Part shown: piece after piece, positions 35,192 through 43,190 of the stretch
Layout: every line of letters begins with the position of its first letter
How positions within the stretch are numbered: the first letter of the stretch is position 1
Origin: Streptomyces sp. NBC_00568
Lineage (GTDB): Bacteria; Actinomycetota; Actinomycetes; Streptomycetales; Streptomycetaceae
Direction of reading: 5' to 3'
Assembly (NCBI RefSeq): GCF_026341855.1
Contig: NZ_JAPENW010000001.1
Coordinates: 4,083,001 to 4,147,000 of the forward strand
DNA: 64,000 nt
Program-made: the position numbers and the translations under genes
The notes under the pieces: model-generated
Told to the model about the DNA's origin: nothing
What the model saw: only the letters and a program-made list of their open reading frames with translations
Database searches by the model: none

Positions 35192-35293
35192 ATGGTTTTC
35201 CACGACGTGAGCGAAAAGACGCCGGGCACGCTGCTCGTGGCGCGGCTGCACGTCGACCTGTGCAGGCTGCAGAGCGCCATCTGTACGCGCTGA
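35192..35293 (+). CDS. Cysteine-containing leader peptide (putative attenuator)
   Basis: This 33-residue open frame is too short for ordinary gene finding. It ends in RLHVDLCRLQSAICTR, the composition of actinobacterial 'putative leader peptides' found before sulfur-assimilation genes, with Cys24 and Cys31 in the last ten residues. It lies 115 bp before cysO. In mycobacteria, leaderless short frames with cysteine codons act as cysteine-responsive attenuators: ribosomes stalling on Cys codons raise downstream expression. The same is inferred here for cysO-cysM. The ATG at 35192 has a -10-like TACGAT at leaderless distance; GTG at 35207 is in frame and a possible alternative. Confidence 0.75.
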   Translation: MVFHDVSEKTPGTLLVARLHVDLCRLQSAICTR

Positions 35294-35295
35294 CC

Positions 35296-35326
35296 TGCCG
35301 CCGCCGTACGGCCGAGAGCCGCGGCA
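35296..35326 (+). promoter_or_regulatory. Possible attenuator hairpin before cysO
   Basis: TGCCGC (35296-35301) pairs with GCGGCA (35321-35326), with a further GCCGTACGGC palindrome in the loop. It starts 3 nt after the leader-peptide stop, where a stalled ribosome would alter its folding. Regulatory role inferred. Confidence 0.4.
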
Positions 35327-35408
35327 CCGCAACCGGCGTACCCCCTGCCTTGCCCGCGCCGCCGCGCGTCTTCCGACCTGACTTTCCTTCCGACAGGAGC
35401 CCGCAACC

Positions 35409-35687
35409 ATGGCCATCGAGGTCCGCATCCCCACCATCCTCCGCACCTACACGAACGGCGAGAAGGCCGTCGAGGGCGGCGGGGCGACCCTTGCCGAGCT
35501 GTTCACCGACCTCGACACCCGTCACGCGGGCATCCGGGCCCGGATCGTCGACGGCGGCGAGCTGCGCCGCTTCGTCAACGTCTACCTCAACGACGAGGAC
35601 GTCCGCTTCCTCGACGGCATCAACACCAAGCTGACCGACGGCGACAGCGTCACGATCCTGCCGGCCGTCGCCGGTGGCATGGCCTGA
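35409..35687 (+). CDS. cysO: Sulfur-carrier protein CysO (MoaD/ThiS fold)
   Basis: This 92-residue ubiquitin-like carrier becomes a C-terminal thiocarboxylate and gives its sulfur to CysM. Family members end in Gly-Gly; here the end is AGG followed by Met91-Ala92, so two residues must be removed before thiocarboxylation, presumably by the JAMM peptidase encoded upstream. AGGAG precedes the ATG. It lies 16 bp before cysM in the same operon. Confidence 0.9.
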   Translation: MAIEVRIPTILRTYTNGEKAVEGGGATLAELFTDLDTRHAGIRARIVDGGELRRFVNVYLNDEDVRFLDGINTKLTDGDSVTILPAVAGGMA

Positions 35688-35703
35688 TCGGCCGCTGGTC
35701 CCC

Positions 35704-36654
35704 ATGCGCTACGACTCCCCGCTCGCCGCGGTGGGCAACACCCCTCTGGTGCGCCTGCCGCGGCTCTCGCCGTCCGCGGACGTCCGTATCTGGGCGAAGC
35801 TGGAGGACCGCAACCCGACCGGTTCGGTCAAGGACCGGCCGGCCCTCCACATGATCGAGCAGGCGGAGAAGGACGGCCGTCTGACGCCGGGCTGCACGAT
35901 CCTGGAGCCGACCAGCGGCAACACCGGCATCTCGCTGGCCATGGCGGCGAAGCTCAAGGGCTACCGCATGGTCTGCGTGATGCCCGAGAACACCTCGCAG
36001 GAACGCCGTGACCTGCTCGGCATGTGGGGCGCCGAGATCATTCCCAGCCCGGCCGCCGGCGGTTCCAACACCGCCGTCCGCCTGGCCAAGGAACTCTCCG
36101 CGCAGCACCCGGACTGGGTGATGCTCTACCAGTACGGCAACCCGGACAACGCCGGCGCCCACTACGCCACGACCGGACCGGAGATCCTCGCCGACCTCCC
36201 GTCCATCACCCACTTCGTGGCGGGCCTCGGCACCACGGGCACCCTCATGGGCGTCGGCCGCTTCCTGCGCGAGAACAAGCCGGACGTCAAGATCGTCGCC
36301 GCGGAGCCGCGCTACGACGACCTGGTCTACGGGCTCAGGAACCTGGACGAGGGCTTCGTGCCGGAGCTGTACGACGCCTCCGTCCTCACCAGCCGCTTCT
36401 CCGTGGGCTCGGCGGACGCGGTCACCCGCACCCGGGAACTCCTCCAGCAGGAGGGCATCTTCGCGGGCGTCTCCACCGGTGCCGCGCTGCACGCCGCGAT
36501 CGGCGTCGGCAACAAGGCTCTCAAGGCCGGCGAGTCCGCCGACATCGCCTTCGTGGTCGCGGACGGCGGCTGGAAGTACCTGTCGACGGGCGTCTACACG
36601 GCGGCGACGACGGAAGAGGCGATCGAGGCGCTGCAGGGCCAGCTCTGGGCCTAG
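35704..36654 (+). CDS. cysM: CysO-dependent cysteine synthase
   Basis: This 316-residue PLP enzyme makes cysteine from O-phosphoserine and CysO-thiocarboxylate. PLP Lys43 is in SVKDRPA and the phosphate-binding loop is SGNTG (71-75). The starting residues RYDSPLAAVGNTPLVRL match the M. tuberculosis enzyme, which fixes the ATG at 35704; a longer GTG frame overlaps cysO and is rejected. There is no strong ribosome site, so it is likely coupled to cysO. The C terminus is shorter than some family members. Confidence 0.93.
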   Translation: MRYDSPLAAVGNTPLVRLPRLSPSADVRIWAKLEDRNPTGSVKDRPALHMIEQAEKDGRLTPGCTILEPTSGNTGISLAMAAKLKGYRMVCVMPENTSQERRDLLGMWGAEIIPSPAAGGSNTAVRLAKELSAQHPDWVMLYQYGNPDNAGAHYATTGPEILADLPSITHFVAGLGTTGTLMGVGRFLRENKPDVKIVAAEPRYDDLVYGLRNLDEGFVPELYDASVLTSRFSVGSADAVTRTRELLQQEGIFAGVSTGAALHAAIGVGNKALKAGESADIAFVVADGGWKYLSTGVYTAATTEEAIEALQGQLWA

Positions 36655-36804
36655 CACCCCGATGACCCGGACGCAGGGCGTGGAGGCCGAGGAGCGGCCC
36701 CCGCGCCCTTCGCCGTTCTTGAGGAGATGCCTCTGTTCCGGTGCGTGCCGCCCGGAACGGCGAGCCCGGCAGGGCCTCGGCCCGGCGGTGCCGGCCCGGT
36801 GGTC

Positions 36805-37278
36805 TCAGCCCGCCAGGTAGCGGACCTGGTCCCACAGGACCGGGTCCATCACACCCACCCGCCGACGGAAGTCGCCCACCGGTACTTCGCGCAGCTCGTC
36901 CGTCTCGAGGAAGCTCGGCCGTCCGTGGGCGTCCCCCACGGCTCCCGGGGGCAGCGGGATCACCCCGGGCCGCTCGTCGTGGTACTTGCTGGTGATCTTC
37001 GCGACGGTCACCCGTTTCCCGCGCACCACCAGCACCAGACAGGGCCGGTCCTTGGCCCCCGGCCCGTCCTCGTAGGGGACGTTCGCCCACCAGATCTCCG
37101 ACGCCCGCGGAAGCGGCTCGCCGCGCCGGGTTCCGCCCCGGCGGGGTCCGCGGGGCCGGCTCGGCGGACGCGTCCGCCCGGCCGGCCGACGCCCGCGGCG
37201 CCCCCAGCCGTCCACCAGCGTCGCGACCAGCGCGAGCAGTACCACCGCCGCCAGGGCGAGCCACCAGGACGTGTCCAT
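36805..37278 (-). CDS. Membrane-anchored PemK/MazF-like protein
   Basis: This 157-residue protein begins with one transmembrane helix (about residues 4-22, SWWLALAAVVLLALVATLV), then an Arg/Pro-rich linker, and ends with a PemK/MazF fold (about 65-157, EIWWANVPYEDG, RPCLVLVV, VAKITSKYHDERPG). MazF-type proteins are mRNA endoribonucleases; a membrane tether is unusual, and no antitoxin gene is next to it. The ATG at 37278 is chosen; an in-frame ATG at 37302 has a better ribosome site (GGGGGCAC) and would add 8 residues. Confidence 0.7.
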   Translation of the reverse strand: MDTSWWLALAAVVLLALVATLVDGWGRRGRRPAGRTRPPSRPRGPRRGGTRRGEPLPRASEIWWANVPYEDGPGAKDRPCLVLVVRGKRVTVAKITSKYHDERPGVIPLPPGAVGDAHGRPSFLETDELREVPVGDFRRRVGVMDPVLWDQVRYLAG

Positions 37279-37527
37279 AGCGAAGAAGGTACCGGCGCGC
37301 ATGTGCCCCCGCCCGCCCCGCGCCGACCCTCTGTGCCCCAAGGTCCATCCGAACCGGTGACAGCACAGGTGAGTTCGCCCACAACAGCCCCTGGCGGAGG
37401 AGCGACCGGCCCTTTTGCGCCTTACGCTCGATGGACCGCACGACCCCCGTTCCCGTATCTGCAACCGAGTACCTGCACCCCGCATCTACTCTCTGCACTT
37501 CCTGTCAGCGCGGAGGTTCCAGCTCTT

Positions 37528-38280
37528 ATGAAGCTCACCGTCGTCGGCTGCTCGGGGTCGTTCCCGTCCGCGGAATCGGCCTGCTCGAGCTACCTCGTGG
37601 AGGCCGACGGCTTCAGGCTGCTTCTCGACATGGGCAACGGTGCCCTGGGCGAGCTGCAGCGCCACTGCGGTCTCTACGACCTCGACGCGATCTTCCTCAG
37701 CCATCTGCACGCCGACCACTGCATCGACATGTGCGCGTACTTCGTCGCGCGCTACTACCGTCACGACGGCGGTCGCTGCGACCCGATCCCCGTCTACGGA
37801 CCCGAGGGCACGGAGCATCGCCTGACCACGGCCTACGCCGACACGCCGTCCGCGTCCTCGATGAGCGAGGTCTTCGACTTCCACACCGTCAAGCCGGGCA
37901 CGTTCGAGGTGGGCCCGTTCACCGTGCACACGGAGCGGGTGCGCCACCCCGTCGAGGCGTACGGCATCCGGGTGGAACACGACGGAAGGTCCCTGACGTA
38001 CTCCGGGGACACCGGGGTGACCGAGACCCTGGACGAACTCGCCCGCGACACGGACCTGTTCCTGTGCGAGGCCGCGTTCACCCACGGCAAGGAGGACATC
38101 CCCGACCTCCACCTCACCGGCCGGGAGGCCGGCGAGACCGCCGCCCGCGCCGGCGCCCGCCGCCTCGTCCTCACCCACATCCCCCCGTGGACGGACCCCG
38201 GGACCAACCTGGCCGACGCCCGCTCGGCGTACACGGGTCCGGTGGAACTGGCGGCGCCCCGGGTGACGTACGAGATCTGA
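37528..38280 (+). CDS. MBL-fold metallo-hydrolase
   Basis: This 250-residue hydrolase has the metallo-beta-lactamase metal motif HLHADHCID (about 66-74), a conserved SGDTG (about 158) with the bridging Asp, and a final HIPPW histidine. The general layout is close to RNase Z-like or arylsulfatase-like members. The substrate is unknown. GGAGG precedes the ATG. It is divergent from the PemK-like gene. Confidence 0.85.
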   Translation: MKLTVVGCSGSFPSAESACSSYLVEADGFRLLLDMGNGALGELQRHCGLYDLDAIFLSHLHADHCIDMCAYFVARYYRHDGGRCDPIPVYGPEGTEHRLTTAYADTPSASSMSEVFDFHTVKPGTFEVGPFTVHTERVRHPVEAYGIRVEHDGRSLTYSGDTGVTETLDELARDTDLFLCEAAFTHGKEDIPDLHLTGREAGETAARAGARRLVLTHIPPWTDPGTNLADARSAYTGPVELAAPRVTYEI

Positions 38281-38297
38281 CGGCTTCCGCGCACACG

Positions 38298-38331
38298 AAG
38301 GCCCCCGGAACCAGGTGGTTCCGGGGGCCTT
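38298..38331. terminator. Bidirectional terminator between the MBL gene and nagE2
   Basis: A 15-bp perfect stem (38298-38312 with 38317-38331), 4-nt loop, lies between two convergent genes 71 bp apart and can serve both. Confidence 0.8.
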
Positions 38332-38351
38332 CGGCCGTATGGAGGGACGGC

Positions 38352-39602
38352 TCACGCCTTCGTGAGGTCCTCGATCTCCTCCTCGGGCTCACGGCCCGGG
38401 GTGGCGAGGTTGAACCTGATGATCGCGAAGCGGAAGACCACGTAGTAGATCACCGCGAAGACCAGGCCGATCGGGATGATCATCCAGGGCTTGGTGGCCA
38501 GGTTCCAGTTCAGGAAGTAGTCGATCGCACCGGCCGAGAAGCTGAAGCCGTGGTGCACGCCCAGGGCCCAGGTGATGGCCATCGACAGGGCGGTCAGGAC
38601 CGCGTGGATCACGTACAGGACCGGCGCGATGAACATGAACGCGAACTCGATCGGCTCGGTGATGCCCGTGACGAACGAGGTGAGCGCGAGCGACACCATC
38701 ATGCCGCCGACGACCTTGCGGCGCTCGGGGCGGGCGGTGTGCGTGATCGCCAGGGCGGCGGCCGGCAGCGCGAACATCATGATGGGGAAGAAGCCGGTCA
38801 TGAACTGCCCGGCGGTCGGGTCGCCGTGGAAGAAGCGCGGCAGGTCGCCGTGCCACAGGGCGCCCGTGGAGTCCTTGTACGAGCCGATCTCCTGCCAGGC
38901 CACCGTGTTGACGAACTGGTGCATGCCGACGGGGAGCAGCGCGCGGTTGATCGCGCCGAAGATGCCCGCGCCGACGGCGCCGAGGCCGGTCATCCACTCA
39001 CCGAAGTTGGTGATGACGTCGCCGATGGGCTCCCAGACCAGGCCGAAGAACACGCCGACGGCGGTGCCGATGAAGGCCATCAGGATCGGGACCAGGCGGC
39101 GGCCGTTGAAGAAGCCGAGCCAGTCGGGCAGCTTGGTGCGGTGGAACCGCTGCCAAGTGACGGCGGCTATCAGGCCCATGATGATGCCGCCGAAGACCTT
39201 CGGGTCGTTGTACGTCGCGGCGACGTCCGCGCCCTTGGTCACCTTGGCGTCGGTGATGGGGAACGCGGTCAGCACGTTCTTGTAGACCAGGAAGCCGACC
39301 AGCGCCGCCAGCGCCGTGGAGCCGTCGGCCTTCTTGGCGAAGCCGATGGCGATGCCGACGCAGAACAGCAGCGGCAGGTTGCCGAACACCGCGTCGCCGG
39401 CGGTGGCGAACACGGAAGCGACCTTGTCCCAGCCGAGGCCGTCCTTGCCGAACACGTCGGGCTGGCCGAGGCGGAGCAGAATGCCCGCCGCCGGCAGCAC
39501 GGCGATCGGCAGCTGCAGGCTGCGGCCGACCTTCTGCAGGCCCTGGAACAGGCCGGATCCCCGCTTCTTTGCGGGTGCCGCCGATGCGGTGGCGGTGCTC
39601 AT
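38352..39602 (-). CDS. nagE2: PTS N-acetylglucosamine EIIC permease
   Basis: This 416-residue membrane protein is the EIIC channel of a GlcNAc-type phosphotransferase system, with about ten helices, LQLPIAVLPAAGILLRLGQ near the N terminus and the GITEPIEF motif. It has no EIIA or EIIB domain; it needs the separate EIIB (nagF, 41349) and general PTS proteins encoded elsewhere. GGAGGAACT precedes the ATG. Two adjacent dre-like boxes lie 65-97 bp upstream. The name follows the S. coelicolor gene order and is by homology. Confidence 0.88.
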   Translation of the reverse strand: MSTATASAAPAKKRGSGLFQGLQKVGRSLQLPIAVLPAAGILLRLGQPDVFGKDGLGWDKVASVFATAGDAVFGNLPLLFCVGIAIGFAKKADGSTALAALVGFLVYKNVLTAFPITDAKVTKGADVAATYNDPKVFGGIIMGLIAAVTWQRFHRTKLPDWLGFFNGRRLVPILMAFIGTAVGVFFGLVWEPIGDVITNFGEWMTGLGAVGAGIFGAINRALLPVGMHQFVNTVAWQEIGSYKDSTGALWHGDLPRFFHGDPTAGQFMTGFFPIMMFALPAAALAITHTARPERRKVVGGMMVSLALTSFVTGITEPIEFAFMFIAPVLYVIHAVLTALSMAITWALGVHHGFSFSAGAIDYFLNWNLATKPWMIIPIGLVFAVIYYVVFRFAIIRFNLATPGREPEEEIEDLTKA

Positions 39603-39666
39603 AGTTCCTCCATGTGCTGGCGCTGCCGGGGGACGGGAAGGGCGAAACAGGGGTGGGCAGCGGCCG

Positions 39667-39699
39667 CGTGGTCTACACCACTCAGTGGTGTAGACCTGT
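39667..39699. promoter_or_regulatory. Double dre box (DasR operator) before nagE2
   Basis: Two dre-like elements, TGGTCTACACCA (39669-39680) and TGGTGTAGACC (39686-39696), lie 17 bp apart centre to centre and together form a 13-bp perfect inverted repeat about 39683. DasR consensus is (A)CTGGTCTAGACCA(G)T-like. DasR represses GlcNAc uptake in Streptomyces and is released by GlcN-6-P. Confidence 0.8.
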
Positions 39700-39780
39700 T
39701 CTAGCACGGTGAAGGCTGGATAAGGAAGGCACGAATTTTGTGGCCTCGGCCATAACGGGAACAAGTGGTTCCGGTCATGC

Positions 39781-39818
39781 CGAAGGGCCCCCGGACCGAC
39801 AGGTCCGGGGGCCCTTCG
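39781..39818 (-). terminator. Second terminator downstream of nagE1
   Basis: A 17-bp stem (39781-39797 with 39802-39818) with loop GACA. It is the distal member of a pair of hairpins following nagE1 on the minus strand and insulates the nagE2 promoter. Confidence 0.7.
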
Positions 39819-39822
39819 CCAA

Positions 39823-39870
39823 GCGGTCTCCGCGGCGGAGGCCCGGGCGGGTCTCCGCCGCGGAGACCGC
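39823..39870 (-). terminator. First terminator downstream of nagE1
   Basis: An 18-bp perfect stem (39823-39840 with 39853-39870) with a 12-nt loop, 17 bp after the nagE1 stop. Confidence 0.7.
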
Positions 39871-39887
39871 CGTCCTGGCGCGGAGCT

Positions 39888-41174
39888 CTACGCCTTGGTG
39901 GTGTCCTCGACCTCCTCCTCGGGCTCCCGCCCCGGAGTCTTCAGATCGAACTTCGTGATCGCGAACCGGAAGATCGCGTAATACACGGCGGCGAAGCACA
40001 GCCCGATCGGCACGATCGCCCAGGGTCTCGTCGCCAGATTCCAGTTGATGACGTAGTCGATCAGACCCGCGGAGAAACTGAAGCCGTCATGCACGCCCAG
40101 CCCCCACGTCACCGCCATCGAAACGCCGGTGAGCACCGCGTGCACCGCGAACAGCAGCGGCGCGATGAACAGGAACGAGTACTCGATCGGCTCGGTGATG
40201 CCCGTGACGAACGACGTCAGCGCCACCGACAGCATCAGACCGCCGATCTCCTTGCGGCGATGAGGCTTCGCAGTGTGCGCGATCGCAAGCGCCGCCGCGG
40301 GCAGCGCGAACATCATGATCGGGAAGAAACCGGAGAGGAACTGACCCGCGTTCGGATCGCCCGCCAGGAACATGTTGATGTCCCCGTGCACGACCTGGCC
40401 GTCGGGCTTGGTGTAACTGCCGAACTGGAACCAGATGGGCACGTTCAGGAACTGATGCAGGCCGATCACCAGCAGCGCCCGGTTGGCCAGACCGAACACG
40501 CCCGAACCCCACGCTCCCAGCCCGACCAGCCAGTCGCTGAAGTTCTCCAGCGCGGTACCGATCGGCGGCCAGACCCACACACACAACGAGGCGAACGCGA
40601 TCGCCACGAACGCCATGATGATCGGCACCAGACGGCGGCCGTTGAAGAAGCCGAGCCAGTCCACCAGCTTCGTCCGGTGGTAGCGCTGCCAGAAGAACGC
40701 CGACAGCAGCCCGATGACGATGCCACCGAAGACCCCGGGGTTCTGGTAGGTGAACTCCACGACGGAGTTGTCCTCCAGCTGACAACCCAGCTTGATGGCG
40801 GCACTCCCGGACGGACAGTCCTCCGGGAACGCCCGCAGCACGTTGTAGTAGACGAGGAAGCCCACGACCGCCGCGAGCGCCGTGGAACCGTCCGCCTTCT
40901 TCGCCATACCGATGGCCACGCCGACACAGAACAGCATCGGCAGCCCGAGCTGACCGTCCAGCAGCGCGCCACCCGCCGCGCCCATCACCTTGGAGAGGTT
41001 GTCCCAGCCGAGCCCGTCCGCGCCGAACACGTCCGGCTGCCCCAGCCGGTTGAGGATGCCGGCGGCCGGCAGCACGGCGATCGGCAACTGAAGGCTGCGG
41101 CCCATCTTCTGCAGACCCTGGAAGGCCTTGTTCCAGCGGGCGCGCGCTGGCGAGACAGCGCTGACGGCACTCAT
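39888..41174 (-). CDS. nagE1: PTS N-acetylglucosamine EIIC permease
   Basis: This 428-residue EIIC is a paralogue of the neighbouring nagE2 (same helices, LQLPIAVLPAAGIL, GITEPIEY, C-terminal GREPEEEVED). Compared with it, an extra segment with a Cys pair (about residues 120-130) lies in an outer loop. It lacks EIIA/EIIB domains. A dre box 42 bp upstream is shared with the divergent nagF. Double terminators separate it from nagE2, so the two permeases are separate transcription units. Confidence 0.88.
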   Translation of the reverse strand: MSAVSAVSPARARWNKAFQGLQKMGRSLQLPIAVLPAAGILNRLGQPDVFGADGLGWDNLSKVMGAAGGALLDGQLGLPMLFCVGVAIGMAKKADGSTALAAVVGFLVYYNVLRAFPEDCPSGSAAIKLGCQLEDNSVVEFTYQNPGVFGGIVIGLLSAFFWQRYHRTKLVDWLGFFNGRRLVPIIMAFVAIAFASLCVWVWPPIGTALENFSDWLVGLGAWGSGVFGLANRALLVIGLHQFLNVPIWFQFGSYTKPDGQVVHGDINMFLAGDPNAGQFLSGFFPIMMFALPAAALAIAHTAKPHRRKEIGGLMLSVALTSFVTGITEPIEYSFLFIAPLLFAVHAVLTGVSMAVTWGLGVHDGFSFSAGLIDYVINWNLATRPWAIVPIGLCFAAVYYAIFRFAITKFDLKTPGREPEEEVEDTTKA

Positions 41175-41215
41175 GGGCGTCCTCCGGGCCGGGCCGGTTT
41201 GGCGACTCCAGGCCG

Positions 41216-41231
41216 ACTGGTGTAGACCAGT
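41216..41231. promoter_or_regulatory. dre box (DasR operator) between nagE1 and nagF
   Basis: ACTGGTGTAGACCAGT at 41216-41231 matches the DasR consensus closely, with a near-perfect palindrome. It lies 42 bp before nagE1 and 118 bp before nagF, so one site can control both. Confidence 0.88.
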
Positions 41232-41348
41232 TGACGACGGGTCGCTCTGTCGTGATCGCCATCATTCGGCACCCACGACACGGCCGCTCGCGAAGATGGG
41301 CCAACTGTGGGTTACTGCGACAAAGCGGTTCTGATCAGGGAGTAGGAC

Positions 41349-41582
41349 ATGGCCACGAAGGCTGAGAAGATCGTCGCCGGGCTCGGCGGCATCGAGAACA
41401 TCGAAGAGGTCGAAGGCTGCATCACCCGGCTCCGCACCGAGGTCGCCAACCCGGACCTGGTGAACGAGGCCGCCCTGAAGGCCGCCGGCGCGCACGGAGT
41501 CGTCAGGATGGGCACCGCCATCCAGGTCGTCATCGGCACCGACGCCGACCCCATCGCGGGCGAGATCGAAGACATGATGTGA
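41349..41582 (+). CDS. nagF: PTS GlcNAc EIIB component
   Basis: This 77-residue EIIB domain carries the phosphocysteine Cys24 in the EGCITRLR motif. It accepts phosphate from EIIA and transfers it to GlcNAc during uptake through the EIIC proteins encoded nearby. AGGAC is the only weak ribosome site before the ATG. It is divergent from nagE1 across a dre box. Confidence 0.9.
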   Translation: MATKAEKIVAGLGGIENIEEVEGCITRLRTEVANPDLVNEAALKAAGAHGVVRMGTAIQVVIGTDADPIAGEIEDMM

Positions 41583-41655
41583 GCGACCGGACCCACTGAA
41601 GCCGGCCCGGCCCCCCGCGAGCCACGCACCGCTTCAAACACTCCGGCTCACCCTT

Positions 41656-41690
41656 GAGGGGCTGTTTCCGCCACCGGCGGGCAGCCCCTC
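41656..41690 (+). terminator. Terminator of nagF
   Basis: GAGGGGCTG (41656-41664) pairs with CAGCCCCTC (41682-41690), extended inside by CCGCC/GGCGG. It lies between nagF and rph. Confidence 0.6.
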
Positions 41691-41716
41691 ACCCCTGTGC
41701 GGATAGGCTCGACGCC

Positions 41717-42463
41717 ATGTCTCGAATCGACGGCCGCACCCCCGAACAGCTGCGCCCCATCACCATCCAGCGTGGCTGGAGCAAGCATGCCGAGGGCTCC
41801 GTCCTCGTCTCCTTCGGCGACACCAAGGTCTTCTGCACGGCCTCCGTCACCGAAGGCGTCCCGCGCTGGCGCAAGGGCAGCGGCGAGGGCTGGGTCACCG
41901 CCGAGTACTCCATGCTGCCCCGCGCCACCAACACCCGCGGCGACCGCGAATCGGTCCGCGGCAAGATCGGCGGCCGCACCCACGAGATCAGCCGCCTCAT
42001 CGGCCGCTCGCTGCGCGCCGTCATCGACTACAAGGCGCTCGGCGAGAACACCATCGTCCTCGACTGCGACGTCCTCCAGGCCGACGGCGGCACCCGCACC
42101 GCGGCCATCACCGGCGCGTACGTCGCCCTCGCCGACGCCGTCACCTGGGCCCAGGGCAAGAAGCTGATCAGGGCCGGCCGCAAGCCGCTCACCGGCACCG
42201 TCTCCGCCGTCTCCGTCGGCATCGTCGGCGGCGTCCCGCTCCTCGACCTCTGCTACGAGGAGGACGTGAAGGCCGACACCGACATGAACGTCGTGTGCAC
42301 CGGCGACGGCCGCTTCGTCGAGGTCCAGGGCACCGCCGAGGCCGAGCCCTTCGACCGCAAGGAGCTCAACGCCCTGCTGGACCTCGCCGTCGGGGGCTGC
42401 GACGAACTCGCCGCCATCCAGCGCGCGGTACTCGAAGAGACCGGTGAGGCAACCGCGCGTTAA
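41717..42463 (+). CDS. rph: Ribonuclease PH
   Basis: This 248-residue phosphorolytic 3'-5' exoribonuclease trims tRNA precursors. Recognisable segments are GRTPEQLRPITI at the start, TAEYSMLPRATNTR with RGKIGGRTHEISRLIGRSLR, and DCDVLQADGGTRTAAITGA. A TAGGCT box ends 7 nt before the ATG and there is no ribosome site (leaderless). It is a core gene; a lipoprotein and rdgB follow on the same strand. Confidence 0.95.
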   Translation: MSRIDGRTPEQLRPITIQRGWSKHAEGSVLVSFGDTKVFCTASVTEGVPRWRKGSGEGWVTAEYSMLPRATNTRGDRESVRGKIGGRTHEISRLIGRSLRAVIDYKALGENTIVLDCDVLQADGGTRTAAITGAYVALADAVTWAQGKKLIRAGRKPLTGTVSAVSVGIVGGVPLLDLCYEEDVKADTDMNVVCTGDGRFVEVQGTAEAEPFDRKELNALLDLAVGGCDELAAIQRAVLEETGEATAR

Positions 42464-42607
42464 TCTTTCGCGTTCTTAGGGGTACGGGCGTACGGTCCAG
42501 CCGTGCGCCCGCCGGCCCTGTCGGGCGGTCCGGGCCTCCCGCGCAGCGGGGTGCACCGGCCACCGGCGCGGCCGCGCCACTTCATGCCCACGGGGAGGGA
42601 CCGTTCC

Positions 42608-43006
42608 ATGGCCGCGCGCCACCGCCATCGTCGCCGTACCGCAGCACTCGCCGTCGTCGCCGCACTCGTCGCCCTGCCGGCGGCCGTCGGCTGCGACGCC
42701 GTGAGCAAGGCGCTCGACTGCGTACAGACCGCCGACTCGATCGCCGACAGCGTCACCGACCTCCAACAGGCCGTCGAGAACGCGGCGAACGACCCGACGC
42801 AGACCGATGAGTCCCTCAACTCGATCGAGAACAACCTCGACAAGATCGGCGACAAGACCGACAACGCGGACGTCAACAAGGCGGTCGACGACCTCAGCAA
42901 GGCCGTCGCCAACGTCCGCACGGCCGTCAAGAACGGCGACAGCACCCCCGACATCAGCCCCGTGACGGACGCGGCGGGCGAACTGACGAAGGTGTGCACG
43001 CCGTAG
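42608..43006 (+). CDS. Small secreted lipoprotein
   Basis: This 132-residue lipoprotein has an Arg-rich signal peptide and a lipobox ending in Cys29 (AVGC). The mature part is a helical, Asp/Lys/Asn-rich domain (repeated TDNADVNKAVDDLSKAV-type heptads) with a terminal Cys pair (Cys37 and Cys130). No catalytic motif. GGGAGGGA precedes the ATG. It sits between rph and rdgB; function unknown. Confidence 0.75.
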   Translation: MAARHRHRRRTAALAVVAALVALPAAVGCDAVSKALDCVQTADSIADSVTDLQQAVENAANDPTQTDESLNSIENNLDKIGDKTDNADVNKAVDDLSKAVANVRTAVKNGDSTPDISPVTDAAGELTKVCTP

Positions 43007-43034
43007 CGGGTGCGGGTGGATCGGGCGGACCCCG

Positions 43035-43175
43035 GGCGTGGCAGGGGGCCTGGCTCGGGACCTGACCCGGGGTCTGGCAAGGGGCCTTGCCCGGGTTCGG
43101 ACAGAGGCCCTTGCTCGGGGTCTGACGGGGGACCCGGCCGGGGCCCGACGCGGGGTCGAACAGGGCCCGGACTCG
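43035..43175. repeat. Degenerate GC repeat before rdgB
   Basis: Imperfect GGGGTCTGRC / GGGCCTTGCTC blocks recur at about 24-30 bp. The pattern is clearly repetitive but not regular. Confidence 0.5.
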
Positions 43176-43190
43176 GAGATACTGGCGACC

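Noticed and set aside
35674..35703. CysM start at the upstream GTG overlapping cysO
   Set aside because: The M. tuberculosis-like start RYDS begins at 35704, and the extension does not resemble CysM.
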